A stretch of 8,584 nucleotides of DNA. Origin: an uncultured delta proteobacterium (GTDB lineage Bacteria; RBG-13-61-14; DRUE01). Location of the stretch: contig CAIYYW010000090.1 in NCBI GenBank assembly GCA_903930515.1, positions 1 to 8,584 on the forward strand, written 5' to 3'. Positions 1 to 6,416 of this stretch are shown in pieces. Under the pieces are notes generated by a model that made no database searches, was not told the origin of the DNA, and saw only the letters and a program-made list of their open reading frames with translations. Made by a program: the position numbers and the translations under genes. Positions within the stretch are counted from its first letter, which is position 1. Each line of letters starts with the position of its first letter.

Positions 1-105
1 TCAGCCATTCCGTCATCTTCCATCTTCGGTCCCCCATAAAAAGGAGACTTGGGGTATAGCTCGTCAAGCAAACGGATCCACGCCAAATCCCTCAATTCTC
101 GCCGC
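1..105 (-). pseudogene. IS3-type transposase (OrfB) remnant, frameshifted and truncated
   Basis: Read on the minus strand from about 105 toward 1, one frame gives a stretch containing RLLDELYPKSPFYGGPKM. It resembles the region before the catalytic core of IS3-family OrfB transposases, where IDE-x-Y...PFYGSRKMT-x-WL is usual. After the KM the frame breaks. The cause is visible: CATCTTC occurs twice in tandem at 14-20 and 21-27, and removing one copy restores an in-frame ...GGPKMTEWL. The fragment has no start codon of its own, begins just behind the stop of the phosphodiesterase gene, and continues past base 1, so the DDE catalytic residues are not in view. The reading frame may extend back to about 140, inside the end of the neighbouring gene, but similarity there is weak. 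The family call rests on motif recognition only. Confidence 0.6.
14..27. repeat. 7-bp tandem duplication inside the transposase remnant
   Basis: CATCTTC is present twice in direct succession. On the minus strand this is GAAGATG repeated. Seven bases shift the frame by one, and collapsing the repeat restores the transposase-like reading, so this is the likely inactivating lesion, formed by slippage or short duplication. Confidence 0.7.
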
Positions 106-894
106 TTATTTTCCGCACCCGCAGGACTTTTTGGAACTGTCCTGGAACAGCCCGGGATCGTCGGTCATAATCCCGTCCACCTTGAGCTTTTCAAACTTGT
201 CAATCAGGTTTTTCTTGTCCACGGTCCAGACCACGATCTTATAGCCGTGCTTGCGCGCCTTGTTCACCGTCATTGAACTCACAAACGGATAGTAAAGGGA
301 AACGCAATCCAGTTGATATTTTTTCGCGTAATAGAAGGCCGAGGGGGGCCAGGCCGGATAGATCGCGCTGATCAGGTCGGGGTTGAATTTCTCAATCGCC
401 TTGGCGATATTGGGATAGCTGGTCTCATAAACCACCCGGTCGGAAAAATCGTATTTTTCCACCAGCGCGTAGATCTCCGGGATGGAATCTTCCTTCCGGA
501 CCTTGATGTCCAAAATAATCCCAACCGGTTTATCCTTCAGCGCCTGTAACAGTTCCTCAAAAGTCGGGGGGGTGTAACCGCCGGCGGTCTTGAGTTGCTT
601 GAATTGCGCCAGGGTCATTTGATCCACCCGGCCGATTCCGTCGGTGGTGCGGTCCACCGTCTCGTCGTGCATAATGACATACACCCGGTCCTGGGTGCGC
701 TGAAGATCAAACTCCAAATCGTCCACTCCCATCCCAACGGCTTTCAAAAACGACTCCATGGTGTTCTCGTCCACCAGTCCCTTGGCCCCGCGATGCCCGA
801 TTTCAAGGGTCTTCCCCGCTTTCCAGACCTCGGCTTGGGCGGAAAATCCCAAGACCAGAAAAACGATTGCCAGGATCGTCAATATCTTTTTCAT
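106..894 (-). CDS. Secreted glycerophosphodiester phosphodiesterase (GDPD family)
   Basis: Members of this family hydrolyse glycerophosphodiesters to glycerol-3-phosphate and an alcohol, using a metal ion and two histidines. The 262-residue product starts with a Sec signal peptide (KK, hydrophobic core, AQA end at about residue 21), so it should act in the periplasm or outside the cell, as GlpQ does, though its length is closer to cytosolic UgpQ. Visible motifs are GHRG with His34 and Arg35, DENT with Glu43 (usually PENT), LEFDLQRT with Glu61 and Asp63, the second histidine in MHD (His76), LDIK at 128-131 (often E-x-K), and the C-terminal WTVD...GIMTDDP. All expected catalytic positions are present. 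The domain ends near residue 250 and a short SSKKSCGCGK tail follows. The start is set by AGGAGG nine bases upstream. It is the last gene of a three-gene operon and lies 2 bases after the M28 peptidase gene. The substrate cannot be read from sequence. Confidence 0.9.
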   Translation of the reverse strand: MKKILTILAIVFLVLGFSAQAEVWKAGKTLEIGHRGAKGLVDENTMESFLKAVGMGVDDLEFDLQRTQDRVYVIMHDETVDRTTDGIGRVDQMTLAQFKQLKTAGGYTPPTFEELLQALKDKPVGIILDIKVRKEDSIPEIYALVEKYDFSDRVVYETSYPNIAKAIEKFNPDLISAIYPAWPPSAFYYAKKYQLDCVSLYYPFVSSMTVNKARKHGYKIVVWTVDKKNLIDKFEKLKVDGIMTDDPGLFQDSSKKSCGCGK

Positions 895-896
895 CT

Positions 897-2630
897 CTAA
901 TTCCCTCCTTTTTTGCTGTCTTTTTCAGGTTCCTTCTTTGCTTCCTTCATCGGATTTTCTATAACCATCGACTGGATCTGCTTCCGAGATTCATCGCCCA
1001 CGGTCGCCTCGGCCAAAAATTGATACTCTCCCCGATAAAGCGGCGAAAAACTTCCGCGATACTTCCCGCCCTGGCCTCTCTTCAGCTCAACCTTTTTCTC
1101 AAGGCCATGCTCATAATAACAATAGACCAAAGGCTTTGCGCTCAAATGGGTGTGATCTCCTTTTTTCAAATTCAGATCAAACGCCACGGCGCCGTCATCC
1201 TGTCTCAGGAAAGAAAATTCCATCTCCAGCGAATCCTTGGGCCTCGGGATTTCCATCGCCGCCATCTTCTTCACCAGGTCCGCGCCCGCCCGGGAAACCC
1301 CTTCCAAATCGTCCGCGTCCATCCAGGTCAGGGTATCTTTGGGAGTGTGATAATATTTGTCCGGGGTGTAAATGAACACGCCGGGAACGCCGGAGGTATA
1401 AAACCATTCGTAATCCGTGGGCAGTTCTCCGTAAAGGGACCGCCACCATTGCACCCCGGTGTAAAACTTGGCGGCCTTGATTTTAGAAAAAGTAGCGCGG
1501 GCCAAATCCTTGAGCTCGGGGCTGACCGAGATCACCTTGGGCATAATCTTGGCCCGGGCCGGGTCTTGATAAAAATAATTGTTCTTCACGCTCACCATAT
1601 CCAAATTGAGCATCCCCTTGATCCGGGCGGCGCCGAATTTTTGATAAAAATATCCCGAGCCGAACAACCCCAGCTCTTCTCCGTCAAAGGCCGCGAAAAT
1701 AAAACCGGTTTTCCCGGCCGGCTCATTTTTCAACAGCTCCGCAATCCGCATCATCGCCGCCACTCCGGACCCGTCATCCAGCCCGCCCTGGTACCAGGAA
1801 TCCAGATGGCCGCCGACCAGGATATAACTGTCAAACTCGCCCGGGGTTTGCGCGATTACATTGTATCCCCGTCCCGCGTAAATCCGGCATTGGTTCTGAA
1901 GCGTGACCTCCTTCCCGATCAGCTTGCTCGCGTCCTGGACCACCGCTCCGGGGAGCGCGCCGTAATGGTAACTCGCGGAATGGATGCTGCGCGGGAACGG
2001 GAGTCCTTCGGGGTTGAACGGAAACATTCCCGGGTCCAATACCAGCCCGACCGCTCCCTGCTTCTGCCAGTCCCGGGCAGCCAGGGCCAGGCTCCGTCCG
2101 CCCGAGATTCCGCCTGAGACAAAGACCAAATCCCCTTTTTCAATACTCCCCGGACGGACCAACTTGCCGGAAATTTCCGGCGCGGTGTCCGGAGAATACA
2201 TCAGGGGAAAGGACGGATAAACTTTCCCGCTCTCTTTCTCCACCACCCGGTAAAGGCCCGGGTCCGTGTTGTAATACGGGAACCGATAGCTCATCACCGT
2301 AACCTGGTACCCGAAACGGGCCAAAACTTTCCGAACCGCCTCCACCGCGCAAAGCATATCCTGGCTCCCGCTCCTTCGTTCCCCGGCCGTGGTCAGAAGC
2401 TCCTCGTAGCCATAAGCGGAATCGGCTTTGGGACTGAGCGCGGGGCAAGCGTCCAGGGAAAATTCCAGGACCGCGTCTTTGGAAGCCGGGTTGGCAAGGT
2501 AAAGAGCCTGGGGCATTTCCGAGACCTGGTATTTCTTCTTTTCTTTATTTTCGGCCCGGACCCCGAGCGCGGCCAGGAAAATCAAACCGGCGAGCAGGAT
2601 AAATTTCCCGTTACGATTCCATTTCAACAC
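897..2630 (-). CDS. Secreted M28-family zinc peptidase with PA-like domain
   Basis: An exopeptidase-type metallopeptidase, probably an aminopeptidase or carboxypeptidase using two zinc ions, exported by Sec. I start it at GTG 2630 (577 residues). This puts AGGAGG 10 bases upstream, gives a clean signal peptide (basic start, core, cleavage after VRA at about residue 26) and removes the overlap with the previous gene. An ATG at 2666 is in frame but would lie inside that gene and spoil the signal peptide. A PA-like insert spans roughly residues 145-235 (VRPGSIEKGDLVFVSGG, later GAVGLVLD). The M28 core follows: GGHLDSW (His275, Asp277), GLDDGSG (Asp285), FDGEELG (Glu318, Glu319), NLDMVS (Asp344) and YHTPKDT (His428), so all metal ligands and the catalytic glutamate are present. 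About 100 C-terminal residues form a likely beta-sandwich of unknown role ending in a lysine-rich tail. The substrate is unknown. Confidence 0.9.
   Translation of the reverse strand: MLKWNRNGKFILLAGLIFLAALGVRAENKEKKKYQVSEMPQALYLANPASKDAVLEFSLDACPALSPKADSAYGYEELLTTAGERRSGSQDMLCAVEAVRKVLARFGYQVTVMSYRFPYYNTDPGLYRVVEKESGKVYPSFPLMYSPDTAPEISGKLVRPGSIEKGDLVFVSGGISGGRSLALAARDWQKQGAVGLVLDPGMFPFNPEGLPFPRSIHSASYHYGALPGAVVQDASKLIGKEVTLQNQCRIYAGRGYNVIAQTPGEFDSYILVGGHLDSWYQGGLDDGSGVAAMMRIAELLKNEPAGKTGFIFAAFDGEELGLFGSGYFYQKFGAARIKGMLNLDMVSVKNNYFYQDPARAKIMPKVISVSPELKDLARATFSKIKAAKFYTGVQWWRSLYGELPTDYEWFYTSGVPGVFIYTPDKYYHTPKDTLTWMDADDLEGVSRAGADLVKKMAAMEIPRPKDSLEMEFSFLRQDDGAVAFDLNLKKGDHTHLSAKPLVYCYYEHGLEKKVELKRGQGGKYRGSFSPLYRGEYQFLAEATVGDESRKQIQSMVIENPMKEAKKEPEKDSKKGGN
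904..909 (-). promoter_or_regulatory. Ribosome binding site of the phosphodiesterase gene, inside the peptidase gene
   Basis: AGGAGG nine bases before the ATG at 894. It falls within the codons for the final Lys-Gly-Gly of the peptidase, whose TAG stop lies between site and start. Ribosomes ending on the peptidase would sit on this site, which favours translational coupling. Confidence 0.8.
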
Positions 2631-2640
2631 TGTTTTAATT

Positions 2641-2646
2641 CCTCCT
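2641..2646 (-). promoter_or_regulatory. Ribosome binding site that sets the peptidase start at GTG 2630
   Basis: AGGAGG overlaps the TAG stop of the glycosyltransferase gene (stop at 2645-2647, reading TAGGAGG). The spacer to GTG at 2630 is 10 bases and to TTG at 2627 is 13 bases, so GTG is preferred. No comparable site precedes the ATG at 2666. Confidence 0.75.
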
Positions 2647-4303
2647 ATTTTCCCTTCTCCGGGCAAAATACCGATCGGTTAATGCGGTAAATCCGGATTT
2701 GCTGATAGGGCGAGGCCGGCTCTCCGGGAACGCCGATCCGGGTTTGCTCGCTGAAGCCCGGGCTTTGAGCCGGGTCCGGTCCGATCATCGGCGCGAAGCT
2801 CGCGTAATAGTCAATTTCTTTGTCGCAGATATAGTTGAGGATTTTCTCCCAGCGCTTCTTGGTCATCGGCTTGCTGCCTTCAAGATAGGGAAGCAAATCC
2901 CGATTGATCAATCCTCCCAAATCATAAACATATCTGCCGCATTCTCCGCCCACCACTCCCAACCCGGTATGCCCGATCAGGATTTTAGACGGCTCCGGGG
3001 TTTTTTCCTTCAGCCAGTTCGCCGCCTCCAGCCTGATCCCCTGGTTGAGGCCGGCTTCTTTGATATATGCGGCTTTGCCGGCTTTGAACTGGCCGATCAC
3101 AATGGGATGGCCGTAGCCGAGGGCCAAAAGCAGCGCGATCGCGTAAATCAGTCCCTTGCCCGGTATTTTGTTGAAGATTTTACCGAACGCGGCCAGGCTG
3201 AGCAAGATCAGGACCAGATACAGGGAAGCGATATATCTCTGGTAGTATCCGCCGAAATGGGGCGAGACCGGGAAGCTGAAGCCATAGGCAAAGGGCAGAA
3301 GCATCCATCCCGCGATCAGGACCGTCGCGCCCTTCTTCGGGTTCCAAATAAACTTGATCAGGACATACAGGAGCGAGATCAAGGCCAAGGCCGCGATCGC
3401 CCATCCGATCAGTTTCAATCCCCCGAGCAAAGCCCCGGACCCTTCCAGGAACGAGCCGATCCCATCGGTAAATTGCCTGGTCAGAGGCCTTTGCAATATC
3501 TCCGGGTCCGCGCTGAAAATTTTGGCCAGGTAGGTGAAGGGAAGGAATTGATGGAACCTGGACTTGAGCCAGACCAGGAAAGGGAGCGCGAAAGCGCCGA
3601 AGCCGATTGCGTAGGTGAAAAGACGGAGCGCTGCGGATTTGTTTCCGCGCAGCAGTTGGTAAATACAGATCAGGGAAATCGTGATCGGGAAAAAAAGCGC
3701 CTCGGGCCGGGTCAGGAAAGCGAGACCGGAGGATAGTCCGACCAGCAGTCCGTTCAAACTGTCCCGGTCTTCCATTTTCGCGAACCGGTATAAGGTGAGC
3801 ATCACCAGGCAACTGAACAACCCGCTTTCCATTCCGGAAACCGCGTTCATAAAAGTTGTTGCGCTGAGCCAGGCCAGGAAACCGGCCAGCAACATCAGCC
3901 AGAAGCTTTTGGTATAAAGCCGGACCAGCTTGAGCAGATACCAGACCGCCAGGCAGGTGAAGATGATCCCGGCCCATTGCGCGATCGCGGAATAATGGTT
4001 GGGCCCGAAAATTTTCACCAGCGCCGCGAGCAGCAAGGCCCAGAGGAAGCTGGAACATCCGAAGCTGGGAGAGCCGGGGTTGAAGCTGAAGCCGAACCCG
4101 GATGCCAGGTTGAGCGCGTAGCGCTTGAAGATGTAAGCGTCGTCAATCGGGAGACCGGCCGCGCTCTTGATCAACTCCACGCAAATCCAGGCGCCCAAAA
4201 AGGCGATCGCCAGCGGGATCAACCCTCCGGCTTTCCCCTGCTCCTGCTCCTTTTTGCCCAGGCCCAACCGGCCGCGCCATTTCCCCGGGTCTTTCTTGCT
4301 CAT
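2645..4303 (-). CDS. GT-C type membrane glycosyltransferase (GT39/ArnT-like fold)
   Basis: A polytopic inner-membrane protein of 552 residues from the ATG at 4303. Such enzymes transfer a sugar from a polyprenyl-phosphate donor to an acceptor on the outer face of the membrane. After a basic N-terminus and a first membrane segment (about 27-49), the first external loop carries LPIDDAYIFKRYA, with Asp54-Asp55 in the place of the catalytic acidic pair, followed by GFGFSFNPG and CSSFLW, the usual layout of this superfamily. Around ten further hydrophobic segments run to about residue 405, including TRPEALFF near 198. A soluble C-terminal part has GRYVYDLGGLINRDL (456-470), also typical. The acceptor and sugar cannot be told. 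An upstream in-frame ATG at 4432 would add 43 unlikely residues covering the promoter and running into the divergent gene, so it is rejected. First gene of a three-gene operon. Confidence 0.85.
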   Translation of the reverse strand: MSKKDPGKWRGRLGLGKKEQEQGKAGGLIPLAIAFLGAWICVELIKSAAGLPIDDAYIFKRYALNLASGFGFSFNPGSPSFGCSSFLWALLLAALVKIFGPNHYSAIAQWAGIIFTCLAVWYLLKLVRLYTKSFWLMLLAGFLAWLSATTFMNAVSGMESGLFSCLVMLTLYRFAKMEDRDSLNGLLVGLSSGLAFLTRPEALFFPITISLICIYQLLRGNKSAALRLFTYAIGFGAFALPFLVWLKSRFHQFLPFTYLAKIFSADPEILQRPLTRQFTDGIGSFLEGSGALLGGLKLIGWAIAALALISLLYVLIKFIWNPKKGATVLIAGWMLLPFAYGFSFPVSPHFGGYYQRYIASLYLVLILLSLAAFGKIFNKIPGKGLIYAIALLLALGYGHPIVIGQFKAGKAAYIKEAGLNQGIRLEAANWLKEKTPEPSKILIGHTGLGVVGGECGRYVYDLGGLINRDLLPYLEGSKPMTKKRWEKILNYICDKEIDYYASFAPMIGPDPAQSPGFSEQTRIGVPGEPASPYQQIRIYRINRSVFCPEKGK

Positions 4304-4338
4304 GGCTAAAGTATAGAAAACCTGGCCGGAACTGTAAA
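4303..4338 (-). promoter_or_regulatory. Sigma-70-type promoter with predicted leaderless start
   Basis: On the minus strand TTTACA (4338-4333) and TATACT (4315-4310) are separated by exactly 17 bases, each one base from consensus. Seven bases past the -10 box is position 4303, the A of the glycosyltransferase ATG. No Shine-Dalgarno precedes that ATG. Sequence alone therefore predicts a transcript starting at or within a base or two of the start codon and driving the three-gene operon. Confidence 0.6.
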
Positions 4339-4433
4339 GCCCGATCCTGGGATTGGCCGGGAAAACGGTTTGTTCCAAAAGGCAAACTGTGGCATGATCA
4401 AGCAGGAAATTCCCCTGGGCCGCCTTGGGCAAA
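4304..4433. other. Divergent intergenic region
   Basis: About 130 bases between the start codons of the glycosyltransferase (minus) and the polymerase/ligase (plus). It holds the strong minus-strand promoter. For the plus strand only a weak candidate is seen: TTGTTC at 4371-4376, 17 bases, CATGAT at 4394-4399. An imperfect inverted repeat, GTTTG (4368-4372) and CAAAC (4383-4387), lies beside it, but the arms are too short to call an operator. Confidence 0.5.
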
Positions 4434-6413
4434 ATGAAGGAAAAAAAATATTATCGGGCCTGGATATTTTTCTTTTCCGCGATCGTGCTTGTAAGCCCGC
4501 TGCTTGACGGAGGAGACAGCTGGCAGACCCTGCTCTGGCTTAGGCCCCTGATCATCGGGGGCGCGATCTTCTTTCTCTTGCGCGGAACCGGCCGTCCGGG
4601 TCTGGAACTGCAAACCCCGGCCCAGGCCTGGCTGATTATTGCGGTGATTTTATCCCTGAGCGTTTCCCTGTTCACCACCCACTACTATTACCTTACCCTT
4701 TCCTGGTATTTCACTTTCCTGGTTTATCTCCTGCTCTTTTTTCTCGCCCTTCAGCTCTTGGCCGGGCCGGCCGGGCCCTCCCTGATTTCGGCGCTGATCT
4801 TGGTTTTATTTCTTGCCGGCCTGATCCAGAGCCTGGCCGGGATCGCTCAATACCTTTTCCGTCATCCGACCCAGGCCGCGGGGACTTTTTTCAATCCCTC
4901 ATATTACGCCGGATACCTCGCCGGCTTGCTCGCCTTTCCGCTCGCGGGTTTGAGTTTTGACCTGTTCCCGGATCAGCCGGCCCGGAAAAAACTTGCGCTC
5001 AAGATCGGATGCGGAATTCTTTGCGCGCTGATTTTTACGGGGATGCTGGTCTCCGCGAGCCGGTCCATAATCTTCGCCCTGATCCCGCTCGGCCTGATTT
5101 TAATATCGCGCTTCCGGCTCAAGGGCTTCCTGGCCGTGATCGCGCTCGCGCTCGCCCTGGCCGCGATTCCCAATCCGTTGCGCACGCGCTTCTTGCATTT
5201 GAGCCAAGACCCCTATGCCTGGGAGCGGGTCGGGGTTTGGAAAACCAGCCTGAAGATGATGACGCATCATCCGCTGGGAGTGGGCCTGGGGATGTTTCAA
5301 TTTTATTCCCAGAGATACCCAGAGCCGTTCCAACGGATAAAATTCGGTCGCTTCGGCTTGCACGCCACCCAGGCCCATAACGAATTTTTGAACTTCGCCG
5401 CGGAAGCTTCCCCCCTCCTGCCGATTTTCGCCCTGATATTCCTGATGGTGATTTTCCCGCGGGTATTCCGGGCGATGAGGAACGCCGGTTCCGATCCCGC
5501 GGCCCCGGGACGGATCTCCGCTTTTGCCGGGGCTTTGCTCGCGGTCCTGGGCCATTCCTTGGTTGATTACAACCTTCACCAGCCCCCGATGATGGTCCTG
5601 GCTGCGCTTTCCCTGGCCGGCCTGATCGCGCTGGTCAGCCGATCCGATCCCTCAGTACTCAAAAAGCGGGAACTCGGCGGGAAGCGGTCATTGTTTTTAC
5701 GACTGCTTATCCCCTGCGCCGGGGTTTTGATCGCCTTGCTGGTCACCGCTCAAGCCTGGCTGGAAGGAAGTTTTATTCGCGGCGTGATGGATCCGGATCA
5801 TTCCCGCGCCATTGCCAGGCTTGAGGGCCTCTCCCAAATACCTTCGGGTTACGCCCCGGTTTATTTTCAGCTCGGGATCAATTTTGAGCAGGCCTTTGAA
5901 AACGCCGATGACCCGCGCTGGTCCGGCCGGGCCATCGCCGATCTTTCCCGCGCCGCGACGTTGAACCCGGAGAACCAGGAATATTTTTATCAACTGGCGC
6001 AGGCCGAATACCGGGCAAGCGCCGAGCTCAACCGGCCGGAGTTTCTGGACCGGGCGCTCAAACACGCGGAGCGCGCCGTTGAACTCGCGCCCGGACAGGT
6101 CTTCAGCTATTTGCTGATCTCGGATATATACTTGGCCAAAAAAGATTTCGCCGGCGCCAAGCGAATCCTGGGAACCGCGCTGGAATATGAGCCTTATTTT
6201 TTCCAGGCCCGATTGCAACTGATCCGGATTTTATTTTACCAGAAAGATTTGCAACCGGCGAAAGCACAGGCCGAAATTTTACTGGACCAATCCCGGGAGT
6301 ATCGGGAATTTGAAAAAGCGCGTCCGAATCTTTTGAACTATTACCAGAAACAAATCGTGGCGATCAGCGAGGACGATCTCGGAAAAATCTCGGCCTGGGC
6401 GGAACCGGAATAA
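4434..6413 (+). CDS. O-antigen ligase/polymerase-like (Wzy_C) membrane protein with C-terminal TPR
   Basis: A 660-residue inner-membrane protein from ATG 4434. A TTG at 4425 is the only other upstream choice, and neither has a Shine-Dalgarno. The Wzy_C family joins or polymerises lipid-linked glycans at the periplasmic face (O-antigen ligase WaaL, polymerase Wzy, or protein O-glycosyltransferases of the PglL type). Around ten membrane segments precede residue 400. Characteristic stretches are GTFFNPSYYAGYLA (about 150-163), SASRS with Arg210, WERVGVWKTS with Arg265, HHPLGVGLGMF (278-288), QAHNEFLNFAAEAS (313-326, His315 and Glu317) and GHSLVDYN (373-380). One more membrane segment lies at about 420-440, then about 200 residues of TPR-like helical pairs, probably periplasmic. 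The divergent glycosyltransferase supports a surface-glycan role. Ligase, polymerase and protein glycosyltransferase cannot be separated by sequence. Confidence 0.85.
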   Translation: MKEKKYYRAWIFFFSAIVLVSPLLDGGDSWQTLLWLRPLIIGGAIFFLLRGTGRPGLELQTPAQAWLIIAVILSLSVSLFTTHYYYLTLSWYFTFLVYLLLFFLALQLLAGPAGPSLISALILVLFLAGLIQSLAGIAQYLFRHPTQAAGTFFNPSYYAGYLAGLLAFPLAGLSFDLFPDQPARKKLALKIGCGILCALIFTGMLVSASRSIIFALIPLGLILISRFRLKGFLAVIALALALAAIPNPLRTRFLHLSQDPYAWERVGVWKTSLKMMTHHPLGVGLGMFQFYSQRYPEPFQRIKFGRFGLHATQAHNEFLNFAAEASPLLPIFALIFLMVIFPRVFRAMRNAGSDPAAPGRISAFAGALLAVLGHSLVDYNLHQPPMMVLAALSLAGLIALVSRSDPSVLKKRELGGKRSLFLRLLIPCAGVLIALLVTAQAWLEGSFIRGVMDPDHSRAIARLEGLSQIPSGYAPVYFQLGINFEQAFENADDPRWSGRAIADLSRAATLNPENQEYFYQLAQAEYRASAELNRPEFLDRALKHAERAVELAPGQVFSYLLISDIYLAKKDFAGAKRILGTALEYEPYFFQARLQLIRILFYQKDLQPAKAQAEILLDQSREYREFEKARPNLLNYYQKQIVAISEDDLGKISAWAEPE

Positions 6414-6416
6414 TTT

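Noticed and set aside
49-276. Small plus-strand open frame at the left end
   Set aside because: It lies antisense to the phosphodiesterase 3' end and the transposase remnant, with no ribosome binding site or recognisable motif.
867-2117. Long plus-strand open frame (416 codons) opposite the M28 peptidase gene
   Set aside because: It is the complement of a gene with complete catalytic motifs and a signal peptide. Its translation is rich in Pro, Arg, His and Gly and has no recognisable domain, as expected for an antisense frame in GC-rich DNA.
2699-3736. Plus-strand open frame of 345 codons opposite the glycosyltransferase gene
   Set aside because: Its highly charged, Arg/Gln/Asp-rich translation is the mirror of a hydrophobic membrane protein. 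It is not a gene.
3135-4210. Four copies of GCGATCGC (3135, 3393, 3981, 4203), the cyanobacterial HIP1 octamer, within 1.1 kb
   Set aside because: Each one encodes Ala-Ile-Ala within a membrane segment of the glycosyltransferase, using the gene's favoured GCG and ATC codons. None occurs outside this gene, so codon use explains them without a HIP1-type signal.
4323-4360. Two TGGCCGG direct repeats, 31 bp apart, as possible operator sites
   Set aside because: GGCCGG-type words are common throughout this GC-rich window, and nothing else sets these two apart.
4304-4432. N-terminal extension of the glycosyltransferase to an ATG at 4432
   Set aside because: It would run over the promoter and into the divergent gene, adds 43 residues with no family likeness, and the promoter places transcription start at 4303.
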